A DNA stretch of 5,539 bases from Acidilobaceae archaeon (lineage in GTDB: Archaea; Thermoproteota; Thermoprotei_A; Sulfolobales; Acidilobaceae), in contig JALWGG010000027.1 of assembly GCA_027013765.1 (NCBI GenBank), positions 1-5,539 of the forward strand, written 5' to 3'. A program made the translations under genes and the position numbers. Within the stretch, counting starts at the first letter, position 1; each line of letters begins with the position of its first letter. This document shows, piece by piece, positions 1 to 4,595 of the stretch. The notes beneath the pieces are model-generated. The model saw nothing but the letters and a program-made list of their open reading frames with translations. It did no database searches and was not told the DNA's origin.

Positions 1-107
1 AGGAGCTAGCCCTGCCGTCAAGGGGCATCCCTGAGGACTCACCTGTCACCGTTGAGGTCCTTGAGGCTGTTAAGGCTCTCAGGAGTGGGGTGAGGAGGAG
101 TGCATAG
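1..107 (+). CDS. C-terminal tail of an upstream gene, possibly Cas10/Cmr2 (partial at left edge)
   Basis: Only the last 34 complete codons are visible, ending in TAG at 105-107; the start lies left of the window. The peptide ends ...AVKALRSGVRRSA, predicted helical and basic, with no recognisable motif. The stop overlaps the GTG start of cmr3 by 8 nt, so the two are very likely translated from one transcript. In type III-B loci the gene just before cmr3 is often cmr2 (cas10), the large subunit that makes cyclic oligoadenylate; that assignment rests on neighbourhood only. It could equally be another cmr gene. The reading frame is well supported by the coupling; the identity is weak. Confidence 0.6.
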   Translation, partial: ELALPSRGIPEDSPVTVEVLEAVKALRSGVRRSA

Positions 108-1146
108 GTACCGGGTGTTATTTGAGGCCCACTGGCCCCTTGTATTCAGGGAGCCTGGGTTATTCGATGCGACAATCCACGGCCCCTCAACGGCTGGCAG
201 GAGCCTATTATACCCCCAGCCATCAACTATTGCGGGAGCCATTGCATCCCTCTTCTACAAGCAGGACCTACTGGATAGGTGCGATGCGGGGGGCGTGTTC
301 TGGGACCAGGAATGCATACTCAGCAAGAGCCTGGGGGACTACAGGATCTATAGTGGGTATGCCGTAGACGATAAGGGCGAGGTATACCTATACACGGGCA
401 CAGGCTTCATAAAACTGGACGCCCTGAGACGGGGGATCAGGGAGGTCCTCGACAAATACGCGGGCAACCTGGACGCGCGCCACTTCATCAATGCCATCAA
501 GAGGGCCAGCAGGTGCGGGCGCAGCCCCGCACTCTTCGAGAGGATCGGGATAGCCCTAGATAGACGAGTCAAGGCTGCACGGGAGGGCTACCTATATATA
601 CTACAGCACGTCGACTACGTCGACTCAAAGGGCAGATTCCACCCAGCCATATACCTTGAGGCAGAGAAGGAGATCGAGGCTGCAAGCGGCAAACCAGTAT
701 TCCTAGGCGGGGAGAGGAGGATAACACTCTACAACATCCACAAAGGCGAGAGACCAGGCATAAGCAGCTACACACGCGGCAAGGACCTCATAGCAGCACT
801 CCTCATATCACCAGCAATACTAAAGAACACACCGCTCGAAGAGATAAACATGGTAACACAAAGCTCCGCTATGAAGCTAGCAAAAGGGCTACTCAGCGAG
901 GCAGGATTACAATACAAGTTCCGCATAGTCGCCCCCTACCTGGTCCAGACGAGCGGCCAGCCGGTGGAGGCAGTTAATGCGGGCTGGAGCATGGCCATGG
1001 GCATGCTAAGGGAACCCGTCATAACAGTGCCCCCAGGCACAATACTCCTACTGGAGCCTCGGAGCAGAGGTGCAATCGAGGAACTATACAGCAGGGGGCT
1101 AGGCTCATATACAAGGCTTGGATGGGGCACGGTGGATGTTATATGA
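100..1146 (+). CDS. cmr3: Cmr3, RAMP subunit of type III-B (Cmr) CRISPR effector
   Basis: The product has 348 residues, a normal Cmr3 length. Cmr3 is a RAMP protein (two ferredoxin-like folds) that, with Cmr2/Cas10, binds the 5' handle of the crRNA at the foot of the Cmr complex in the cytoplasm. Visible support: an N-terminal strand (RYRVLFEAHWPLVFR, residues 3-17); the family-typical stretch GRSLLYPQPSTIAGAIAS at residues 33-50; and a C-terminal glycine-rich RAMP loop GLGSYTRLGWG at 333-343. The start is GTG at 100, the only possible start after an in-frame TGA at 91-93 other than GTG at 115. A purine-rich GAGGAGG (92-98) sits almost against it, so translation is probably coupled to the upstream gene by the 8-nt overlap. 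No cmr gene follows on this strand, so it is the last gene of its operon. Its final 42 bp overlap the end of csx1 on the other strand. I see no truncation or frameshift. Family call is confident; Csm5-like or Csx10-like RAMPs are the less likely alternatives. Confidence 0.88.
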   Translation: MHRYRVLFEAHWPLVFREPGLFDATIHGPSTAGRSLLYPQPSTIAGAIASLFYKQDLLDRCDAGGVFWDQECILSKSLGDYRIYSGYAVDDKGEVYLYTGTGFIKLDALRRGIREVLDKYAGNLDARHFINAIKRASRCGRSPALFERIGIALDRRVKAAREGYLYILQHVDYVDSKGRFHPAIYLEAEKEIEAASGKPVFLGGERRITLYNIHKGERPGISSYTRGKDLIAALLISPAILKNTPLEEINMVTQSSAMKLAKGLLSEAGLQYKFRIVAPYLVQTSGQPVEAVNAGWSMAMGMLREPVITVPPGTILLLEPRSRGAIEELYSRGLGSYTRLGWGTVDVI

Positions 1147-2679
1147 CCTCTTCCCACTCAATATACTCCTCTTTATATACTCCCATGCATTATCCCACTT
1201 ATTGCCGTTATCCTTTAGAGGTGCAGGGTTGTATCTCAGATACAGTTTCCCTCCTTTATGGAGCATAGCCTGCACAGTATTCCTTTCAAACCCCCCGTGA
1301 GCCTTATAATTCCTACTATAGGGTTTGCTCGGTATGTTATCAGGCCATCCACCCTTCTTAAATGGAATATAATCCTCACATTTTGTTATAACATGTTCTC
1401 TAATCAGGGATATCTCATGATCTGTAAGCTCAGTTGTCGGAAGGTTTATAGTCTTAGCTATCCTCTCTAGGATATCCAAAAGCACCCCATGGTTATTCAG
1501 CTCTTCTAATGTAGGGATTCTTTCTAGGTTTCTTAACGCAATCTGTGTTACAGCGTCTTGAAGAGATGCAAGTATTAGCAGCTTCTCAACCTCCCCGTAA
1601 TTTACCGCTACCCTGTGCATTATACCGGAGCTTGATATGATTGTTCTATCCAGCCCACTAGTTATAATCCCGCTGAGTAGGCCTATTACAGTGCCTACAG
1701 CACTGGCATTACCCAGCCTATCCTTATTCTCAGCCACGAAGTATATGAGTGCCAATGGTAGGGTATATGCGAGTATATTTAATGCATTTATTCCATTACT
1801 ATATATAATGTTAAGTTTCTTTCTTAGCAACTTCATGCCTTTTCCAAGTTCACTCTTGTCTTTTGGTGTCAAGCTTGTAGATTTTATGTGAAATTCTCGT
1901 TTGTCGTCTATGGAGCTTCCGAGCGCTATCATCTCATTTATGACGCTATATCCCTCCTTCCCGATGGGGTCTATTGTTCTGGATGCTACTTTGTGTATAT
2001 TTAAGGTTGGGGGCCCTGCTGGTCTAGGTTGCGGGAATGGCTCGCTGTTGAGTATCTCTACATCGAGTTTCTCAAGTGTTGATACGGAGTATATCTTTGC
2101 GGCGGTAAATGATACTTCATGCATGGTCATTGTTAGATAGTTTATGCCGTGTGTGACATCTACAATTAGGGGTCCTCCAGCCTTGAATAGCTCCTCTAGG
2201 ATCCTTGTAAGTATCATTGTTTTCAGCGTCTCCAATGGATTTACCCCCACATCACCCCTGTGATCCACGTTTGAGAAGCTGCCTATACCAGGTGCTATGA
2301 GCACGTTTAATACTCCACCCTCTAGGAGCTTGGATAATGTACCGTTATCTATAGAGCTGCATAACCTGATCCATGCCTCCATCTTACCCCTAACACTGTC
2401 CAGGTAGCTTTGATAATCCTTGAACATGCCTGGGTCTATTCTTCCGAGCTCCTTATACTCTTTGCAGTGTTTCTGGTCATTGTTCCTCTCTATCGGGCTT
2501 GTTTGTGCAAATGTATCCACGCCTATAATGAGCACCCGCGCTGGGTTTCTTGCCCTGATTATCGCCTCTGTACTTGTAAGGCTGGTAATCTTTATGCCGT
2601 CAATTATATAGTTTGCCTTATTCCATGAAAACGGGTTACCCCAGCTTGCTACAAGGAGACCTTTCCCCTGTGTATTCAA
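1105..2679 (-). CDS. csx1: Csx1 family CARF-HEPN ribonuclease (type III CRISPR ancillary effector)
   Basis: The product has 524 residues. Csx1 proteins bind cyclic oligoadenylate (usually cA4) made by Cas10 through an N-terminal CARF domain and then cut RNA with a C-terminal HEPN domain. Support: the N-terminal strand and loop GLLVASWGNPFSW (7-19) typical of Csx1 CARF domains; the family hallmark DVTHGINY at 174-181 (DxTHG type); a helical middle; and a HEPN R-x4-H site, RNYKAH, with R456 and H461 as expected catalytic residues, followed by GGFE as in other Csx1 proteins. The start is TTG at 2677-2679, the first possible start after an in-frame TAA upstream, backed by GGGGAG five bases ahead. 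It faces cmr3 tail to tail with a 42-bp overlap and has its own promoter, so it can be expressed apart from the cmr operon. It is much more AT-rich than both neighbours (20 G/C of 60 in 1741-1800 against 41 of 60 in 3661-3720 within thiI), suggesting separate acquisition. All key residues are intact. Confidence 0.9.
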   Translation of the reverse strand: MNTQGKGLLVASWGNPFSWNKANYIIDGIKITSLTSTEAIIRARNPARVLIIGVDTFAQTSPIERNNDQKHCKEYKELGRIDPGMFKDYQSYLDSVRGKMEAWIRLCSSIDNGTLSKLLEGGVLNVLIAPGIGSFSNVDHRGDVGVNPLETLKTMILTRILEELFKAGGPLIVDVTHGINYLTMTMHEVSFTAAKIYSVSTLEKLDVEILNSEPFPQPRPAGPPTLNIHKVASRTIDPIGKEGYSVINEMIALGSSIDDKREFHIKSTSLTPKDKSELGKGMKLLRKKLNIIYSNGINALNILAYTLPLALIYFVAENKDRLGNASAVGTVIGLLSGIITSGLDRTIISSSGIMHRVAVNYGEVEKLLILASLQDAVTQIALRNLERIPTLEELNNHGVLLDILERIAKTINLPTTELTDHEISLIREHVITKCEDYIPFKKGGWPDNIPSKPYSRNYKAHGGFERNTVQAMLHKGGKLYLRYNPAPLKDNGNKWDNAWEYIKRSILSGKRSYNIHRAPSKPCI

Positions 2680-2684
2680 GGATA

Positions 2685-2690
2685 CTCCCC
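2685..2690 (-). promoter_or_regulatory. Ribosome binding site of csx1
   Basis: On the minus strand GGGGAG lies five bases before the TTG start at 2677-2679. It matches the purine-rich Shine-Dalgarno type and supports the choice of this rare start codon; no other ATG, GTG or TTG occurs in frame between this start and the upstream stop. Confidence 0.6.
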
Positions 2691-2713
2691 TGCTAGTATA
2701 TTGATCATCTGGC

Positions 2714-2723
2714 TTAATTATAT
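2714..2723 (-). promoter_or_regulatory. Candidate TATA box for csx1
   Basis: Read on the minus strand this is ATATAATTAA. Its centre (about 2718.5) predicts a transcript start near 2692, giving a leader of roughly 12 nt that just includes the GGGGAG ribosome site. That spacing fits archaeal TBP/TFB promoters. A second AT-rich patch (around 2743-2752) is a weaker alternative. No operator-like repeat was seen beside it. Confidence 0.5.
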
Positions 2724-2800
2724 CTATTAGTGAAGTAGACTGGTATAATATGCATGGTGCTTAGGTAATACTTAGATAGGTGGTTTGGTGTCTGGGTAAT

Positions 2801-2809
2801 TTTAATAAA
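2801..2809 (+). promoter_or_regulatory. Candidate TATA box for the tRNA gene
   Basis: TTTAATAAA is centred about 33 nt before the first tRNA base, so a start near 2831, a few bases upstream of the mature 5' end, is expected, with the short leader removed by RNase P. The 2680-2837 spacer otherwise holds only the csx1 promoter candidate; I see no open reading frame or repeat in it. Confidence 0.5.
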
Positions 2810-2859
2810 CCCCGTAGCCTATTCATGGCATTAGTGGGGGCCCGTAGCTCAGCCAGGTA

Positions 2860-2887
2860 GAGCGCCCGGCTCATATCCCGGGCGCTC
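2860..2887 (+). repeat. Perfect 10-bp inverted repeat across D stem, anticodon stem and intron
   Basis: GAGCGCCCGG (2860-2869) and CCGGGCGCTC (2878-2887) are exact reverse complements with an eight-base loop. The left arm is the 3' half of the D stem, base 26 and the 5' half of the anticodon stem; the right arm is intron. The hairpin cannot coexist with the cloverleaf or with the splice motif, so it is an alternative fold of the precursor. Confidence 0.85.
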
Positions 2888-2908
2888 GGGTTCGGGTCTG
2901 GGTGAGAT
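2876..2908 (+). other. tRNA intron with canonical bulge-helix-bulge splice motif
   Basis: The 33-nt intron sits at the canonical position 37/38. The precursor forms the archaeal splicing signal: outer helix CCCGG/CCGGG (the anticodon stem); 4-bp central helix CTCA (2870-2873) with TGAG (2903-2906); three-base bulges TAT (2874-2876) and ATA (2907-2909); inner helix CCCGG/CTGGG containing one G-U pair. Cleavage by the splicing endonuclease after the second base of each bulge removes 2876-2908 and leaves a normal seven-base anticodon loop. The rest of the intron is a G-rich loop with no C/D-box guide pattern that I can see. Confidence 0.9.
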
Positions 2909-2947
2909 ACCGGGTGGTCGGGGGTTCAAATCCCCCCGGGCCCACCA

Positions 2948-4081
2948 TTATAACAGTGGTACCTCTACTGGTTCTGGTACTGGTGTGCCGCGTATCTTCT
3001 CATACTCCCTCCAGAATGCCTCTGGGTCTCCTCTGGGGGTTGGTGTGGGGGCTCTTCCGCATACTTCTATCTGCCTGCTTACAATGTCATAGAGCCCTAT
3101 CCTCCTTGCCTCCTCCATGATCTCGTCCTTGTCGCTTCCTGCTAGTGGTCTTAGTATTGCTATGTCTAGCCCGCTGCTTATCAGGTAGAGGTTGCGTATT
3201 GTCTGGCTGGCTACCTGGCCTACGGATTCTCCAGTTACTATGGCTTCTATGCCCATCCTCCTTGCTAGGCTTGTTGCATGTTCCATCATGTACCTCCTTA
3301 TTGCTAGGAGCTGGTACTCGGGCCTTATGCTGGATCTTGCAATCATTGCGACCCCCCTGAATCCTACTATGTATAGCTTGGGCTTGTAGCCGTAGGCGTA
3401 TAGCCTCATTAGCCTCGACGCCGCCTCGACCGCGTTGTCCCTGGCCTCCTCGACCCCCATGTCATAGTATAGGAGGTATGCCCTGCTCCCCCTCCTCATC
3501 GCCCTCCAGGCTGCTACTGTGGAGTCGAATCCCCCGCTGAATAGGACTAGCACTGGGTCCTCGCTCCCGAGGGGGAGGCCTCCTGGGCCTGGGAGGACCT
3601 CGTCATACATGTAGAGCCTCTCGCCGCGTATCTCCACGTATGCCGTATACTCTGGAGCCTCAAGGTCTACTCCCCGCGCCCCCGCCTCCACTAGCCTGGC
3701 TCCTAGGAGCCTCTCCACGTCCTTGCTGGTGAAGCTGTGGCTCCCGGCCCTCCTGGCCCTCACCCTGAATATCCTCCCCCTCACCCGGTCCTTGAAGTAG
3801 TTGTATGCCGCCTCGACGAGGTCCTCTAGGTCTCTGAATACTGTCTCCACTGCTGGAGATAGGCTCTTAACCCCGAATACCCTTGAGATGGCCTTTGACG
3901 CCTCGCGGGGCCTGCTTGTGTATACTATAACCCGTCCATCGACCCTGTGTGGCTCCCCCTCGACTCCGCTCCTCGATAAAAGCTCCCTTATCCCCTCTAC
4001 CAGTAGCTCCTCCATCCTCCTGCGCGTGTGCCTACCCTTAACAGCTATCTCAGAGTATCTGACCAGCACCACGTCCTCCAT
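2948..4081 (-). CDS. thiI: ThiI, tRNA 4-thiouridine synthase (archaeal form without rhodanese domain)
   Basis: The product has 377 residues. ThiI adenylates U8 of tRNA and transfers sulfur to give 4-thiouridine; in some bacteria it also supplies sulfur for the thiamine thiazole. The start VVLVRYSEIAVKGRHTRRRMEE (from residue 4) is the ThiI ferredoxin-like N-terminal domain, followed by a THUMP region (about 60-165) and a PP-loop ATPase domain with the pyrophosphate motif SGGFDST at 182-188, TGESVGQVASQT at 283-294 and RPLAGSDKDE at 311-320. Cys341, in the EVCGRAPTPTP stretch, aligns with the E. coli Cys344 region. It is the only cysteine in the protein; there is no C-terminal rhodanese domain (usual in archaea) and no CxxC pair like that required in methanogen ThiI. 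ATG at 4079-4081 is chosen because family homology starts at once; a GTG three codons later is possible. It is divergent from the 4127 gene and its stop touches the tRNA. GC content is high. Confidence 0.92.
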   Translation of the reverse strand: MEDVVLVRYSEIAVKGRHTRRRMEELLVEGIRELLSRSGVEGEPHRVDGRVIVYTSRPREASKAISRVFGVKSLSPAVETVFRDLEDLVEAAYNYFKDRVRGRIFRVRARRAGSHSFTSKDVERLLGARLVEAGARGVDLEAPEYTAYVEIRGERLYMYDEVLPGPGGLPLGSEDPVLVLFSGGFDSTVAAWRAMRRGSRAYLLYYDMGVEEARDNAVEAASRLMRLYAYGYKPKLYIVGFRGVAMIARSSIRPEYQLLAIRRYMMEHATSLARRMGIEAIVTGESVGQVASQTIRNLYLISSGLDIAILRPLAGSDKDEIMEEARRIGLYDIVSRQIEVCGRAPTPTPRGDPEAFWREYEKIRGTPVPEPVEVPLL

Positions 4082-4095
4082 TAGCGTGACCCAGC

Positions 4096-4103
4096 ATAAT
4101 TAT
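4096..4103. promoter_or_regulatory. Palindromic AT-rich box, candidate promoter in the divergent thiI / 4127 gap
   Basis: ATAATTAT is a perfect palindrome in the 45-bp gap between two divergent genes, so it reads as a TATA-type box on both strands (TATAATTA extends it on the minus strand). For the plus strand its centre predicts a transcript start at about 4126-4127, right at the TTG start, implying a leaderless message. For the minus strand it predicts a start at about 4073, slightly inside the annotated thiI start, which would fit a leaderless GTG start at 4070-4072 or a shifted start site. One box may serve both genes. Confidence 0.45.
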
Positions 4104-4126
4104 AGCTCCTAGGGTGCATAACGGTT

Positions 4127-4585
4127 TTGGTGTGCCCCGTGGATGTATACCTGGAGTGGGCTGAGGGGTATGTCAGGCTAGGGCATGACCGGAGAGGACT
4201 AACAGTATCTGGTAGGAACTTCACACTAGCACTAGGCCTACGCGAGATCGTGTTCAAGGGCCCATTCGAGGGGGTCGACGAGGTCCTCCAGGATAGGAGG
4301 GGGTCAAGCAAGGTAGTCTATATAAGGACAGCATTCCCCCTGAAGGGCTACAACGAGCCCCGGGGCACAGTGTATAGGGCCTCTAGGGACTTCTCAGTAG
4401 GAGTCTACGGGGTAGCATATACAAGGATCGAGGGCGTGGGGGTATACATAACAGTGCACCCACCCGTAGGAAGCCTATACAAGAGTATCACCATATCAGA
4501 TGACGTGGTAGCAGTATACACCCTGGGGAGGAGACAGGTATACCTGATGGAGGAGGACGGGGAGAGGAGGATCATACTGGTATAG
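4127..4585 (+). CDS. Uncharacterised beta-strand-rich protein, about 150 residues
   Basis: I do not recognise this protein. It has up to 152 residues, no signal peptide and no membrane segment, and a pattern of alternating hydrophobic and charged residues (for example SKVVYIRTAFPL, GVGVYITVHPP and DDVVAVYTLGRRQVYLM) that predicts mainly beta strands, ending EEDGERRIILV. There is a single cysteine at residue 3 and no evident catalytic motif. The start is uncertain: TTG 4127, GTG 4130 and GTG 4139 are all in frame; AGGGTG at 4111-4116 is a weak ribosome site, while the palindromic box upstream would favour a leaderless start near 4127-4130. Codon use is like that of thiI and the next gene, so it belongs to the host background. 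Only 10 nt separate its TAG from the next ATG, so it is probably co-expressed with the glycosylase-like gene and may work with it. The reading frame is convincing; the function is unknown. Confidence 0.75.
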   Translation: MVCPVDVYLEWAEGYVRLGHDRRGLTVSGRNFTLALGLREIVFKGPFEGVDEVLQDRRGSSKVVYIRTAFPLKGYNEPRGTVYRASRDFSVGVYGVAYTRIEGVGVYITVHPPVGSLYKSITISDDVVAVYTLGRRQVYLMEEDGERRIILV

Positions 4586-4588
4586 GTG
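4584..4588 (+). promoter_or_regulatory. Ribosome binding site deciding the start at 4596
   Basis: AGGTG matches the GGAGGTGATC Shine-Dalgarno consensus complementary to the 16S rRNA end and lies seven bases before ATG 4596, against thirteen before the in-frame ATG 4602. It overlaps the stop of the preceding gene, suggesting coupled translation. Confidence 0.45.
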
Positions 4589-4595
4589 GTGGAGA

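Larger units (their letters stand above)
2838..2947 (+). tRNA. tRNA with CAU anticodon (elongator Met or Ile2), intron-containing, CCA encoded
   Basis: After removing a 33-nt intron the gene gives a 77-nt tRNA with all arms perfectly paired: acceptor GGGCCCG/CGGGCCC, D stem GCTC/GAGC, anticodon stem CCCGG/CCGGG, T stem GGGGG/CCCCC with loop TTCAAAT, discriminator A and an encoded CCA at 2945-2947. The anticodon CAT is at 2872-2874, in the loop CTCATAA. It is not the initiator: it has G1-C72 and lacks the three G-C pairs (GGG/CCC) in the lower anticodon stem. CAU is shared by elongator tRNA-Met and by tRNA-Ile2, whose C34 is changed to agmatidine by TiaS; I cannot separate these with certainty from sequence alone. 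U8 (2845) is the standard target of ThiI, whose gene begins its stop codon at the very next base, on the other strand. Confidence 0.95.

Noticed and set aside
1730..1820. Membrane segments in Csx1 (residues about 297-316 and 326-342)
   Set aside because: They are hydrophobic but interrupted by polar residues, and lie in the helical middle region typical of soluble Csx1 proteins.
1118..2628. Several plus-strand open frames antisense to csx1
   Set aside because: They are short, low in charged residues, lack ribosome sites and resemble no protein; they are by-products of the csx1 reading frame.
2876..2908. C/D-box or H/ACA guide RNA within the tRNA intron
   Set aside because: At 33 nt it is too short and shows no paired C (RTGATGA) and D (CTGA) boxes.
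2838..2947. Initiator tRNA-Met
   Set aside because: It has a G1-C72 pair and C29-G41, G30-C40, G31-C39 in the lower anticodon stem instead of the initiator's three G-C pairs.
1105..2947. tRNA-directed integration of a mobile element carrying csx1
   Set aside because: csx1 lies at the 5' side of the tRNA; I found no second copy of the tRNA 3' end, no integrase and no flanking repeats in the window.
3801..4112. 103-codon plus-strand frame antisense to the start of thiI
   Set aside because: Its Ser/Thr/Leu-rich composition is typical of the reverse of a GC-rich gene, and it covers conserved ThiI sequence.
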